The position numbers were made by a program, and so were the translations under genes. A stretch of DNA of 64,000 bases from Carnobacterium maltaromaticum DSM 20342 (lineage in GTDB: Bacteria > Bacillota > Bacilli > Lactobacillales > Carnobacteriaceae): assembly GCF_000744945.1 (NCBI RefSeq), contig NZ_JQMX01000001.1, positions 3,023,130 to 3,087,129 on the forward strand, in the 5' to 3' direction. Under the pieces are notes generated by a model. That model searched no databases. It had not been told where the DNA came from and saw only the letters and a program-made list of their open reading frames with translations. Positions 53,481 through 62,616 of this stretch are shown in pieces (position 1 is the first letter of the stretch; each line of letters opens with the position of its first letter).

Positions 53481-54686
53481 ATGAAAAATAAGTATATGCC
53501 CACGGCAATTGGTTTGTATATTAATTACTTTGTTCATGGAATGGGAGTTATTATTTTAGCTCAAAATATGGATGCATTAGGGAAACAATGGGGAACGGAC
53601 AGTGCAGGTGTTGCAATTGTTATTTCATCTTTAGGAATTGGACGTTTGATTGTTTTAATGGCTTCAGGAGCATTATCAGACAAATTTGGTCGACGACCGT
53701 TTGTTTATCTAGGTATGTTCACCTATGCGTTGTTTTTTGCGGGAATTTTGTTTAGTCCCAGTATTGCTGTTGCCTACATTTTTGGTATTTTAGCAGGAAT
53801 TGCAAACTCATTTTTAGATTCGGGAACTTATCCAGCCTTGATGGAATCTTTCCCAGAATCACCAGGAACAGCCAATATTATTATTAAGGCCTTTATTTCT
53901 GCGGGTCAATTTGCTTTGCCATTAATGGTTGGATTGATTGTGTCGACAAATATGTGGTACGGATGGACCTTTATTTTAGCTATTATAATTTTTGTTGTAA
54001 ATGGTATCTATCTATTTAACAAGCCTTTTCCAGATAAAGAGGCGAGTATCTCAGATAAACCAGAAGAATCAGCCAATCTAGCTCAACCAGTTCGTAAAGT
54101 AAAATTTGCTGTTGAAGGCGTGTGTTTTATTTTATATGGGTACATCGCTCAAGCAACTTTTTATTTAGTTAGCCAATGGTTGACTAAATATGGAAATGAG
54201 ATTGCAGGTATGGGAGATGCGGCGTCTAGAGCACTAATTAGTTACTATAGTGTTGGCTCTTTAGTTTGCGTATTCTTTACATCAGCGTTAGTTAAAAAGA
54301 AATACAAACCTGTTCAATTTTTAGTTATTTATACCTTTATTTCCTTTGTAGCATTACTAATTCTTTGGTTATTCCCAACACCATTAGTCTGTATTATTGC
54401 CGCATTTGTGATTGGTTTTTCAGCAGCAGGAGGAGTGTTACAGTTAGGCTTAACAGTCATGGCCGAAATGTTCCCGGCTGGAAAAGGAAAAGTTACGGGA
54501 ATATTTTATACAGCTGGAAGTATTGCGTCATTTACGATTCCATTAATTACAGGACAATTATCAAAAACAAATATTGCGAACATTATTCTTTTTGATGTTG
54601 GAATTGCTTTTATTGGATTTTTACTAGCACTAGTGATTTACGTAAGATATAATAAAGTATTCACAAAATCAAATGAACTAAATTAA
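53481..54686 (+). CDS. MFS transporter, first of the shikimate-type cluster
   Basis: A 401-residue major facilitator with about 12 transmembrane segments. The cytoplasmic loop GALSDKFGRRPFVYLG after helix 2 is the MFS signature. It is close in sequence to the second MFS of the cluster (shared YINY, GMxxIILAQNM, LDSGTYPALME). It probably imports quinate, shikimate or a related acid. ATG 53481 follows AAGGAGAG. Confidence 0.88.
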   Translation: MKNKYMPTAIGLYINYFVHGMGVIILAQNMDALGKQWGTDSAGVAIVISSLGIGRLIVLMASGALSDKFGRRPFVYLGMFTYALFFAGILFSPSIAVAYIFGILAGIANSFLDSGTYPALMESFPESPGTANIIIKAFISAGQFALPLMVGLIVSTNMWYGWTFILAIIIFVVNGIYLFNKPFPDKEASISDKPEESANLAQPVRKVKFAVEGVCFILYGYIAQATFYLVSQWLTKYGNEIAGMGDAASRALISYYSVGSLVCVFFTSALVKKKYKPVQFLVIYTFISFVALLILWLFPTPLVCIIAAFVIGFSAAGGVLQLGLTVMAEMFPAGKGKVTGIFYTAGSIASFTIPLITGQLSKTNIANIILFDVGIAFIGFLLALVIYVRYNKVFTKSNELN

Positions 54687-54718
54687 ATAGATAAGTATGA
54701 GACTATGGGGGCGATATA

Positions 54719-55480
54719 ATGAAGACCGTGACTGTTAAAGATGTCATTTTAGGCGAGGGTGCACCTAAAATATGTGTACCAATGGTTGGCAAGACGCTGA
54801 CCGAATTAAAAGAAGAAGCAACGGAGTTAGTTGGACTTGATTTAGATATTGTTGAGTGGCGTGTCGATTTTTTTAACGATGTTGAAGAGATAGAAAAAGT
54901 AATCGAAGCAGCAACAGAAATCCGAACTATTTTAAAGCAAAAACCGATTTTATTTACCTTCCGTACTTTAAAAGAAGGTGGCGAACGTGAAATTTCGGAA
55001 ACTTATTATTTTGAGTTAAATCAAAAAATGATGGCTAGTGGATTAGTTGATTTAACCGATATTGAATTATTTATGGGAGATACAGCTATTTTAGCCGCAG
55101 TAGATTGGGCGCACCAACATGATGTAAAAGTGGTGATGTGTAACCATGATTTTGATAAAACACCAGATAAAGAAGAAATTATTTCACGCTTGAAGAAAAT
55201 GCAAACGTTGAATGCAGATATTTGTAAAATTGCTGTTATGCCTAACTCATCTCAAGATGTGGTGGTTTTGTTAGATGCTACAGCAACCATGCAAGCTGAA
55301 TTTACGGATCGCCCAATTGTGACGATGTCGATGGGTGGTTTAGGTGTTGTTAGTCGTTTAGCAGGTGAAACTTTCGGTTCAGCGATGACTTTTGGGGCAG
55401 CTAAAAAAGCTTCAGCACCAGGGCAAGTTCCGATAGCAGAATTACGTTCAGTATTAGATTTATTGCATAAAAGTAAATAA
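54719..55480 (+). CDS. aroD: 3-Dehydroquinate dehydratase, type I
   Basis: A 253-residue class I enzyme that interconverts 3-dehydroquinate and 3-dehydroshikimate through a Schiff-base lysine. Visible are VEWRVDFF, the catalytic His in VVMCNHDFD, the lysine in DICKIAVMP and the closing SAPGQVPIAELRSVLDLL. It is located between the two MFS genes. With aroE it would link quinate/dehydroquinate to shikimate. Confidence 0.95.
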   Translation: MKTVTVKDVILGEGAPKICVPMVGKTLTELKEEATELVGLDLDIVEWRVDFFNDVEEIEKVIEAATEIRTILKQKPILFTFRTLKEGGEREISETYYFELNQKMMASGLVDLTDIELFMGDTAILAAVDWAHQHDVKVVMCNHDFDKTPDKEEIISRLKKMQTLNADICKIAVMPNSSQDVVVLLDATATMQAEFTDRPIVTMSMGGLGVVSRLAGETFGSAMTFGAAKKASAPGQVPIAELRSVLDLLHKSK

Positions 55481-55535
55481 TCCGTTTTATTCGTAGGCTT
55501 AATGAAACTAAAGTTACCAGAGAGGATGAAGAAAA

Positions 55536-56765
55536 ATGTCTGAAAATTCCTATTTTTCAACAGTGATGGCACTGTATATTAATTATATACTACAAGGAAT
55601 GGCGGCGATCATATTGGCCCAAAATATGGTGCCATTAATGGGGCAATTAAATACAAATGCAGCGGGCATTTCAATCGTCATCTCTGGGATTGGCTTTGGT
55701 CGAATTCTAATTTTATATTTTGCCGGTCGAATGTCTGATCGTTATGGACGAAAAAAGATTGTTTGGTTAGGTATGTTTAGCTATGTTATTTTTTTTGGTG
55801 GAATTCTAATTAGCCAAAATATGTGGATGGCAACCTTTTTCACACTGTTTGCTGGTTTTGCCAATGCTCTTTTGGATACCGGTACATACCCAGCTTTAAT
55901 GGAAGCATATCCTGAAGCAAATGGTTTTATGAGTGTCTTAAATAAGGCTTTTATTTCATTAGGTCAATTAATTTTACCGATAGTCGTTGGTTTTTTGATC
56001 GCAAATAATCTTTATTTTGGGTATAGCTTTATCCTCTGTTTAGTTGCACTTTTTGCGAATATCTTTTTTATGCAAAAAAGGCGGTTTCCAAAACTATCCC
56101 AGACTAGTTTAGCAGTTGAAAAAGAACAAAAAGCTACTAAATTTAACCAAAAACCAGTCTTTTTAGTTGAAGGATTAGCCCTAACTATATTTGGATTTAC
56201 TTCAGTTTCTACATTTAATATTATTGTATTGTGGCTGCCACGTTACGCAGAAGAGTTAGCCGGAATGGCAAAATCTAGCTCACTAATGTTGGTGAGTTTA
56301 TACAGTGTAGGATCCATGATTTCTGTTTTTATTACGGCCTTTTTGATTAAAAAATGGATGCAACCTATTACGATGATTCTGAGTTGTTCTATTGCTTCTT
56401 TAATCGTTTTAATCCTAGTAATCCTTTTTCCAACACCATTAGGTTGTAGTATCGCAGCTTTTGGTATTGGTATCTTTTCATCAGGTGGTATTTGGCAGCT
56501 TGCCTTGGCGATTCTGTTGGAGTTTTTCCCAGAAAATAAAGGCAGAATGACTAGCTATTATACGTTAATGACCTCATTTTCAGTGATGTTGATTCCGTTA
56601 ATTACAGGGAATTTAAGTGAAAGAAATATTCTTTATGTCTTCATTTTTAACTGTGGTATTACTTTAGCAAGTGTGATTGTTGCAGTACTAGTTGCTATTC
56701 GATACCGCAAGTTAACCAATCTAAAAAAAGCAGTAGAAGTTCCATCAGTTTTTCAAGAAATTTAA
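55536..56765 (+). CDS. MFS transporter, second of the shikimate-type cluster
   Basis: A 409-residue paralogue of the MFS encoded two genes upstream. It has the same helix arrangement, GRMSDRYGRKKIVWLG signature and LDTGTYPALMEAYPE motif. Two related carriers in one cluster suggest separate substrates (for example quinate and shikimate) or uptake and export of product. A GAGAGGA site precedes the ATG. It ends the operon at a strong terminator. Confidence 0.88.
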   Translation: MSENSYFSTVMALYINYILQGMAAIILAQNMVPLMGQLNTNAAGISIVISGIGFGRILILYFAGRMSDRYGRKKIVWLGMFSYVIFFGGILISQNMWMATFFTLFAGFANALLDTGTYPALMEAYPEANGFMSVLNKAFISLGQLILPIVVGFLIANNLYFGYSFILCLVALFANIFFMQKRRFPKLSQTSLAVEKEQKATKFNQKPVFLVEGLALTIFGFTSVSTFNIIVLWLPRYAEELAGMAKSSSLMLVSLYSVGSMISVFITAFLIKKWMQPITMILSCSIASLIVLILVILFPTPLGCSIAAFGIGIFSSGGIWQLALAILLEFFPENKGRMTSYYTLMTSFSVMLIPLITGNLSERNILYVFIFNCGITLASVIVAVLVAIRYRKLTNLKKAVEVPSVFQEI

Positions 56766-56767
56766 GA

Positions 56768-56814
56768 AAAGAAGCTCGCTAAAATCATTATTGGTTTTAG
56801 CGAGTTTCTTTTTT
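56768..56814 (+). terminator. Terminator of the shikimate-type operon
   Basis: GAAGCTCGCTAAAA (56771-56784) pairs with TTTTAGCGAGTTTC (56795-56808) apart from one mismatch and is followed by T. Confidence 0.87.
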
Positions 56815-56820
56815 AGCAAC

Positions 56821-56905
56821 AAAAAAAGCCACTGCGTAAACAGTGGCTAAAAGGAGTTGGTCACGTTACTTAAAACGTGAAGTCAAAATAGACTAAGCTA
56901 TTTTG
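56821..56905 (-). ncRNA. Predicted small RNA A (csRNA-like architecture)
   Basis: Reading the minus strand: a hairpin CAAAATAG/CTATTTTG (56884-56905) is followed by a perfect hairpin TCACGTT/AACGTGA (56861-56880). Next comes an unpaired CCAACTCCTTTT (56849-56860), then the terminator AGCCACTG/CAGTGGCT (56827-56848) with a T7 run. The CTCC stretch could pair with Shine-Dalgarno sequences. The 5' end is unknown and could lie further upstream; the boundary given is that of the visible structure. Confidence 0.45.
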
Positions 56906-57050
56906 ATTGGTTAACCGTTAAACTTTGGAGGAGATTGACGGTTAATGAAAAATGAAAAAGTTGGTTGTTGTTGGTATATGTATACTATACTCAATAAATA
57001 TGAAGAAAGTGTGATGAAAAAGTAGCGAAATTCTTAAGAATACATCTCAA

Positions 57051-57148
57051 TAAAAAAAGCTACCTCAAAAGAGGTAGCTAGGGGGAGTGACTCTTTTCAA
57101 TAGGGGCAGAAAAGAGTATAAAAATAAAAAAGATTTAGTTTGGACTAC
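57051..57148 (-). ncRNA. Predicted small RNA B (csRNA-like architecture)
   Basis: On the minus strand a TATACT -10 (57155-57160) precedes a unit of about 100 bases. It contains a hairpin ACTCTTTTC/GAAAAGAGT (57090-57117), unpaired CACTCCCCCT (57080-57089) and a perfect terminator AGCTACCTC/GAGGTAGCT (57058-57079) ending in T7. The order matches small RNA A. The CUCCCCCU could mask ribosome binding sites. No CiaR-type TTTAAG repeats were found upstream, so the likeness to streptococcal csRNAs is in architecture only. Confidence 0.5.
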
Positions 57149-57400
57149 TTATGTAGTATAGCGTCTTTTACTGATAAGAGAATGAAAACAGCATAATCTT
57201 TTTCACTAAATTTGGTGATAATTTAATGATAAGTGAGCTTCTTTACTTTAACATTATTCTAATGTAGGAGTATAATGATTGTCTTATCAACCTTTAAATG
57301 CTTAAAAATAACTATTTAATCAAGCAGCATTTAGACTACATCTTTTAGGAGAGAATATGGTATGATTAAGAAAATGCTTTCAATAAGGAGATGAAAATTA

Positions 57401-57823
57401 ATGAATATCGCATTAATTGCCCACGATCGAAAAAAAGAATTAATGATTGAGCTTGCAATTGCTTATCGTGAAATATTAAAAGAGCATACTTTATATGCCA
57501 CAGGAACAACCGGTAAACGTGTGATAGAAGCAACGGGTTTACCTGTGCATCGGTTTAAATCTGGTCCATTAGGTGGTGATCAGCAAATTGGTGCACTTAT
57601 TTCTGAAGATAAGATGGATATGGTTATATTTTTAAGAGATCCATTAGCAGCGCAGCCCCATGAGCCTGATGTTACAGCACTAATTCGTTTAAGTGATGTC
57701 TATGAGATTCCATTGGCAACGAATATTGGAACAGCTGAAATATTGCTAAGAGGACTAAAATCCGGTTTTGCCGATTGGCGTAATCTGAAAAATAAGAGTG
57801 AAGGTGAAATTTTAGATATCTAA
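57401..57823 (+). CDS. mgsA: Methylglyoxal synthase
   Basis: A 140-residue enzyme that turns dihydroxyacetone phosphate into methylglyoxal and phosphate, a bypass of lower glycolysis. It has [15 protein letters not shown], the catalytic-region [12 protein letters not shown] (Asp60) and [15 protein letters not shown]. An AAGGAG site lies before the ATG. It is monocistronic. The 190 bases upstream up to the predicted small RNA hold a near-palindrome TCACTAAATTTGGTGA (57203-57218). Confidence 0.96.
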   Translation: MNIALIAHDRKKELMIELAIAYREILKEHTLYATGTTGKRVIEATGLPVHRFKSGPLGGDQQIGALISEDKMDMVIFLRDPLAAQPHEPDVTALIRLSDVYEIPLATNIGTAEILLRGLKSGFADWRNLKNKSEGEILDI

Positions 57824-57827
57824 ACAA

Positions 57828-57866
57828 TAAAGCCAGTGACTGAATAGTTTTTCAGTCACTGGCTTA
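57828..57866. terminator. Bidirectional terminator
   Basis: AAGCCAGTGACTGA (57830-57843) pairs perfectly with TCAGTCACTGGCTT (57852-57865), between convergent mgsA and metQ. Confidence 0.85.
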
Positions 57867-57871
57867 TATGT

Positions 57872-58714
57872 TTATTTTGAATCCGTCTCCCAAACAGGAA
57901 TTGACGAACCTTTCGATGTTTCTTCAATCACTTTAATGGTCTCAGGTGATTGATACGCTTCGACAACTTTTTTGTACGTTTTATTGTCTTTATCTTTTGC
58001 ATTAGCCACAATGATATTGATATAAGGCTTAGAAGTACCATCAATCGGCTCTAAAAAGATAGCATCTTTATTTGGAATAAGACCCGCATCCACAGCCATA
58101 CCGCTATTGATTAAGGAAATAGTAGTGTCAGCAAGAGCTCGTGCAGTTTGGGCTGCATCCAATTCTTTAATTTCTAACTTTAATTTGTTCTCTGTAATGT
58201 CTTTAACAGTGGGTGTTTGTTTAGCAGCAGGATCAACTTTAATTAAACCAGCTGTTTGTAAAAGCAAGAGTGCCCGACCACCATTAGTGACATCATTTGG
58301 AATTGCCACGATATCATTTTCTTTTAATTCTTTGACATCCTTAATTTTTTCAGAATAAATGCCTAGTGGCGCAATCACAGTCTCGCCAATCGAAACCAAA
58401 TCAGTCCCACTATCTTTATTGTAAGAATCTAAGAAAATTTGATGTTGGAAAGAATTTAAATCAAGCTCGCCTTCATTTAACGCTGAATTAGGTTGAGTAT
58501 AATCAGTAAATTTCACAATTTGTAAATCAATATTGTCCTTTTTAAGACGATCTTTAACTGAATCCCAGACACGGGTATCATCTCCAACCACACCTAATTT
58601 AACAACTTCCACTTTTTTCTCATCAGATTTTGCTGCATTACCGCCACAAGCTGTCAGAATGAAAATACTTAGAACGAATAGAATACTAAAAATTACCTTT
58701 TTTGTTTTTTTCAT
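57872..58714 (-). CDS. metQ: Methionine ABC transporter, substrate-binding lipoprotein
   Basis: A 280-residue NlpA-family lipoprotein. The signal peptide ends in the lipobox LTAC (Cys23). The mature part has KLGVVGDDTRVWDSVKDRL, DYTQPNSALNEGELDLNSFQHQ and DVTNGGRALLLLQ, typical of MetQ. It binds methionine outside the membrane for MetNI. It is the last gene of the minus-strand metNIQ operon. Confidence 0.94.
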   Translation of the reverse strand: MKKTKKVIFSILFVLSIFILTACGGNAAKSDEKKVEVVKLGVVGDDTRVWDSVKDRLKKDNIDLQIVKFTDYTQPNSALNEGELDLNSFQHQIFLDSYNKDSGTDLVSIGETVIAPLGIYSEKIKDVKELKENDIVAIPNDVTNGGRALLLLQTAGLIKVDPAAKQTPTVKDITENKLKLEIKELDAAQTARALADTTISLINSGMAVDAGLIPNKDAIFLEPIDGTSKPYINIIVANAKDKDNKTYKKVVEAYQSPETIKVIEETSKGSSIPVWETDSK

Positions 58715-58775
58715 TTTTATTGCTCCTTTTGTTTGTTAGTTTTTAATCAAATCATTTAGTAACTTTGGATAAATG

Positions 58776-59456
58776 TTAATGACTGGTTTTGCGAATTAAA
58801 TAATTTCCAATAGCCTGTGTAATAAAAACAATTGCTAAGATAATCAATGTTGCCACAAAAGTGACATCATCATTAAAACGATTATATCCTCTAGAAATAG
58901 CTAAGTTACCTAAACCACCGCCACCAACAGCTCCTGCCATGGCAGTTAAACCAATTAAATTGATAATTGTTAAGGATGAAGCACGAATAATGCCGTTTAA
59001 GCCTTCTTTTAAATAAACGCGGAAAATGATGCCAAGTGGACTAGAACCCATTGATTGAGCCGCTTCAATAATCCCAGCGTCAACTTCAACTAAAGCATTT
59101 TGAATTTGTCTGGCAAAAAACGGTGTTGTTCCAACTACTAGTGGAACAATTGCTGCAGTTGTTCCGATTGAAGTATGGGCAATCCAGCGTGTGAAAGGCA
59201 CAATCGCTGCTAACATAATAATAAAGGGGATAGAGCGGAAGATATTGATAATTTTATCAAGTACACTATAGAGGTACTTGTTTTCTAAAATACCGCCTTG
59301 ATCTGTGACAACTAAAATTACACCGAGGATAATTCCTAGAACACCTGCAATCAAAGCTGTAACACCAGCCATATATAAAGTTTGAAGAGTACTTTCAATA
59401 AATTCATCCCGCAAAGGTGGAACATTTTTAAAATAGGTTTCAATAAAATTTGACAT
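58776..59456 (-). CDS. metI: Methionine ABC transporter, permease
   Basis: A 226-residue permease with five to six transmembrane segments. The EAA-type loop (EAAQSMGSSPLGIIFRVYLKEG) contacts the ATPase. The closing VGGGGLGNLAISRGYNRFNDD is typical of MetI/MetP. It lies between metN and metQ. Confidence 0.94.
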   Translation of the reverse strand: MSNFIETYFKNVPPLRDEFIESTLQTLYMAGVTALIAGVLGIILGVILVVTDQGGILENKYLYSVLDKIINIFRSIPFIIMLAAIVPFTRWIAHTSIGTTAAIVPLVVGTTPFFARQIQNALVEVDAGIIEAAQSMGSSPLGIIFRVYLKEGLNGIIRASSLTIINLIGLTAMAGAVGGGGLGNLAISRGYNRFNDDVTFVATLIILAIVFITQAIGNYLIRKTSH

Positions 59457-59478
59457 AAAATCAATCCTTTCCGTTTAG

Positions 59479-60555
59479 CTAGCTAATTTGGCTTTCTTTT
59501 TTTTGGTAGGGAACCACATTTTGTTTGTGTTGAATCAAATCAACCTTAACATCTTTTGACGCCAAGTAAGCTAGGGCTTTCTCGCGCTTGGCAGGTTCAC
59601 CAGATAAAACAACAATTAGATTACCAATCGGTACTTCTTGTAGAATTTCGACATTTCCGAAAAGTATATTCGTAGAAACACTAAATTGGCTGTATAAATG
59701 GGCAATTAATGGTTCACTAGTTGTAGCGCCCACATACGAAATTTTTGCTAGGATATCATTCTTTTTCAAATCAAGAATCGTTGGGTGAGACAAAATAGTT
59801 TCTAAACCTTGATCCACGTGAGTTGCAGTATTAATAAAATCTTTTGTTAAGACTTTTTTAGGTTGAGTGAAAATAGAAACGATACTGCCAGCTTCAATGA
59901 CTTTTCCATCTTCCATTACGGCAACCTTATTGCAAATTTCTTTAACGACTTGCATTTCATGAGTGATGATTACAATCGTCAAATCCAATTTTTTATTTAA
60001 GTCTTTAAGTAATTTCAAAATGGAAAGAGTTGTTTTGGGATCTAAGGCACTCGTAGCTTCATCACATAATAAAACTTCAGGGTCATTTGCCAATGAACGG
60101 GCAATTGCGACACGCTGTTTTTGCCCACCAGATAATTGGGAAGGATAAGCCTGATGTTTATCGGTTAAACCAACTAGTTCAAGCAATTGATTAACCTTAT
60201 CTCGAATGGCTTTCTTAGATAACCCAGAATTTTTTAAAGGATAAGCTACATTTTCGGCAATTGTACGGGAAGCCATTAAGTTAAAATGTTGAAAAATCAT
60301 CCCTATTTTTTTGCGGGCAGCTCTTAATTCTTTCGGTTTCAAGTTCAACAAATGTTGTCCCGCAACAGTGACAGAACCAGCAGTAGGACGTTGCAATAAG
60401 TTAATGGTTCGAACCAAGGTACTTTTCCCCGCCCCACTATAACCAACAATTCCAAAAACATCGCCTTTTTCAACTTGTAAATCAACTTGATCAACAGCAA
60501 CGACTTTCTGGCCTTTATTTTCAAATGTAACCTCAATGTCTTTTAAAGTAATCAT
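59479..60555 (-). CDS. metN: Methionine ABC transporter, ATP-binding protein
   Basis: A 358-residue ATPase. It has Walker [10 protein letters not shown] (near 38-46), signature LSGGQKQR and Walker [15 protein letters not shown]-terminal NIL regulatory domain (about 280-345) senses intracellular methionine in this family. Start ATG follows AGGAGG. It is the first gene after two tandem T-box leaders. Confidence 0.95.
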   Translation of the reverse strand: MITLKDIEVTFENKGQKVVAVDQVDLQVEKGDVFGIVGYSGAGKSTLVRTINLLQRPTAGSVTVAGQHLLNLKPKELRAARKKIGMIFQHFNLMASRTIAENVAYPLKNSGLSKKAIRDKVNQLLELVGLTDKHQAYPSQLSGGQKQRVAIARSLANDPEVLLCDEATSALDPKTTLSILKLLKDLNKKLDLTIVIITHEMQVVKEICNKVAVMEDGKVIEAGSIVSIFTQPKKVLTKDFINTATHVDQGLETILSHPTILDLKKNDILAKISYVGATTSEPLIAHLYSQFSVSTNILFGNVEILQEVPIGNLIVVLSGEPAKREKALAYLASKDVKVDLIQHKQNVVPYQKKESQIS

Positions 60556-60592
60556 ATTTTTCCTCCTATATAAAAAGTTTGTTTTTAGGCAA

Positions 60593-60900
60593 CAAAAAAA
60601 CGTCCGCCAACTAGTCTTTTGACTAGAAGGACGAACGTTTGAACGTACGTGTTACCACCTTTGTTTAGATTTCCCTTGCAAGAAATCCCTCATTAAGTAC
60701 AAGAACCGCCAAGTTCTGATACCCTAGCACGTTAATGGGTGCACCCATGGTAGCCTAATGGAAAAATCCAATTCGGTACCCCGCTCAGAGGCCATTTTCT
60801 TGTTAGTAGTCGTAAACCTGTTTTCAGCAATCAGGCTCTCTGTTATTACGTTTACTAGCAATACTTTTCTCTTCATAGCGTTTCAGTCTTCATTTTATTT
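60593..60900 (-). promoter_or_regulatory. T-box riboswitch 1 (proximal, methionine-type)
   Basis: On the minus strand the T-box antiterminator sequence AAGGTGGTAACACG (about 60647-60660) precedes a terminator CGTCC..TAGTC/GACTA..GGACG with T7 (60593-60637). The stem I region reads GAGAGCC...GAAAATGGCC, with ATG as a plausible methionine specifier, followed by GGGTACCG. It would let metNIQ transcription continue when uncharged tRNA-Met binds. The specifier reading is tentative. Confidence 0.82.
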
Positions 60901-60924
60901 TCAATTGAGAGGGGATTTAAAGGT

Positions 60925-61230
60925 AAAATAAAAAGCCCTCCCACTATCAAATGCTTGATTTGATAAAAGGACGAGAGCTGTTAAATGCTTCGTGTTACCA
61001 CCTTTTTTTATAGAATCATCACTAATTCTACCTTAAACAGTTCGTGGAAAATTGATTCCATTAAACTGTGGCGCTGTATCGGGCGCAACCGTAATAATTT
61101 AAAAGCCGAAGCCGTTCGATTATTCCACTCCAAGACCATCTTCCGCTTTCATGTGACTACCCATTTCCACCAGACAGGGCTCTCTATAAGTTTTATAAAA
61201 ACGTACTCTTCTCTTCAATGTGTTTTAATT
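60925..61230 (-). promoter_or_regulatory. T-box riboswitch 2 (distal, methionine-type)
   Basis: A second complete T-box precedes the first on the same transcript. It has AAGGTGGTAACACG (about 60990-61003), a terminator with ATCAAAT/ATTTGAT and GCCCTCCC opposite GGACGAGAGC, ending in TTTTTA (60927-60979), and a stem I region GAGAGCCCTG...GGAAATGGG. Two T-boxes in series give a steeper response to tRNA charging. Confidence 0.8.
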
Positions 61231-61260
61231 GTATTCTCATGTGTTTCTAACTTATCACTA

Positions 61261-61289
61261 AATATACAGGGGTTTAGCTTGTTTGTCAA
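61261..61289 (-). promoter_or_regulatory. Promoter of the T-box-metNIQ transcript
   Basis: On the minus strand TTGACA (61284-61289) and TATATT (61261-61266) are exactly 17 bases apart, just upstream of the distal T-box. Confidence 0.75.
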
Positions 61290-61420
61290 CACAAAAAAAT
61301 AAAAAAATCAGAAGAAAAAATGTAAGCAGTTTCTTCTTGTCGTGCAAACATAGTGCTAGTCAAAAGCAAATAAGATATGCTATAGTAGGCTTTAGGTCGT
61401 TAAGGCGATCTAAAAATAAA

Positions 61421-61500
61421 CAGAGTAGGGAATAAAGCGTTAAGTGCTAGAAGGATGGGATGTTGCCTTTTGGACGAAAAGCTATCTTTGGATAGTTTGC
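61421..61500 (+). promoter_or_regulatory. Tetrahydrofolate (THF) riboswitch
   Basis: The sequence contains the conserved blocks of the folT-type THF riboswitch in order: AGAGTAG, GCGTTAAGTGCTAG, GGATGGGATGTTGCC and GGACGAAAAGC. It lies 67 bases before folT, so folate would lower expression of the folate transporter component. Confidence 0.9.
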
Positions 61501-61567
61501 GGTTTTATTCTTGCATTCGCTGCATAATATTATTTATGTTGGAAGCTCTTAAAGGGAGATTTTCAAA

Positions 61568-62086
61568 ATGAACAAAACAAAGCTAGACGCACGTGCAATC
61601 ACCATCATAGGGCTATTAATGGCACTAGAAATTATTTTAACGAGGGTCTTTTCATTTGAAGTCCCATTTTTTAGAATCGGAATAGGGTTCTTACCAGGTG
61701 TAATGATTGCAATGATGTACGGTCCGTGGATTGCTGGAGTCACAGCTGTTTCAACAGACATTATTGGCATGGTTTTATTACCTAAAGCGATGTTTTTCCC
61801 AGGCTTTACTTTATCAACTTTTTTAACAGCTTTAATTTACGGTTTTGTACTTTATAAAAAACCAAAAACATTGACGCGCATTATTGTAGCTGTGTTACTG
61901 GTTTCAATTATTGTCAATTTAGGTTTAAATAGCCTCTGGTTATCAATGATGTACGATAAAGCCTTTATTGCTATTTTCCCTTGGCGAGTAATTTCCAACA
62001 TTATCGGAGTTCCATTACGTGTTGCTTTAATTTATCTAGTTGTAAAAAGTCGTGTATTAGAGCGTTTCTTACAACCTGTACTTTAA
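61568..62086 (+). CDS. folT: Folate ECF transporter, substrate-specific S component
   Basis: A 172-residue membrane protein with six transmembrane segments. The N-terminal stretch (ARAITIIGLLMALEIILTRVFSF) and LPGVMIAMMYGPWIAGVTAVSTDIIG match FolT. It binds folate and uses the shared EcfAA'T module encoded elsewhere. The THF riboswitch upstream confirms the substrate. An AAGGGAGA site precedes the ATG. Confidence 0.95.
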   Translation: MNKTKLDARAITIIGLLMALEIILTRVFSFEVPFFRIGIGFLPGVMIAMMYGPWIAGVTAVSTDIIGMVLLPKAMFFPGFTLSTFLTALIYGFVLYKKPKTLTRIIVAVLLVSIIVNLGLNSLWLSMMYDKAFIAIFPWRVISNIIGVPLRVALIYLVVKSRVLERFLQPVL

Positions 62087-62124
62087 TAAAAAAGAAAAAT
62101 CAAACTAAAATAAACATCCAAAAT

Positions 62125-62168
62125 AAAGCTAAAATGAGTTGATTTCGAACTTGTTTTAGCTTTTTTTA
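62125..62168 (+). terminator. Terminator of folT
   Basis: AAAGCTAAAA (62125-62134) pairs with TTTTAGCTTT (62154-62163) and is followed by T. Confidence 0.78.
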
Positions 62169-62290
62169 ATAAATTAACTTTATCTTCATTCACTCAAAAC
62201 CATGACTTTTATAGCTTAATTTGATATAATCATCCAAGACGTTAGCTAGTAGAAAGAAGTCTAGATAGGTTTTTGGAAGGAGCTTTGATT

Positions 62291-62611
62291 TTGCAAATAG
62301 ATAAAATAGAGGCTAAAATGATTGATGAATTTTTTGATGGGATCTTAGCATTGGAATCAAAGGAAGAATGTTTTGCTTTTTTTGATGATTTACTCACCTT
62401 AAATGAAAATAAGACCATCATCCAACGTTACCAAGTTGCCAAAATGCTTTATGAAAAGAAAACATATCAAACAATCGAAAAGGAAACTCATGCTAGCACT
62501 GCTACGATTGCTCGTGTAAAGCGCTCCTTATTTGATGGAAATAACTCATATGATATGTTGTTTAAACGAATTGAACAAGCTAATAAATTGACAGAAAATG
62601 AAGAAGAATAA
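62291..62611 (+). CDS. YerC/YecD-family TrpR-related protein
   Basis: A 106-residue protein of the TrpR-like helix-turn-helix family (FFDGILALESKEECFAFFDDLLTLNE, YQVAKMLYEKKTYQTIEKETHASTATIARVKRSL). Its targets are unknown. The start is read as TTG 62291, 8 bases after AAGGAG. Two other in-frame TTG codons at 62273 and 62285 lie before or too close to that site. Confidence 0.83.
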   Translation: MQIDKIEAKMIDEFFDGILALESKEECFAFFDDLLTLNENKTIIQRYQVAKMLYEKKTYQTIEKETHASTATIARVKRSLFDGNNSYDMLFKRIEQANKLTENEEE

Positions 62612-62616
62612 ATAGT

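Noticed and set aside
56945..57025. Plus-strand 26-codon frame MKNEKVGCCWYMYTILNKYE...
   Set aside because: Its GGAGGAG is 11 bases from the ATG and the frame crosses the region between the two predicted small RNAs. No independent support, so it is not listed as a gene.
60985..61302. Plus-strand 105-codon frame
   Set aside because: It lies entirely across the antisense strand of the distal T-box leader and the metNIQ promoter, so the frame is a by-product of RNA structure.
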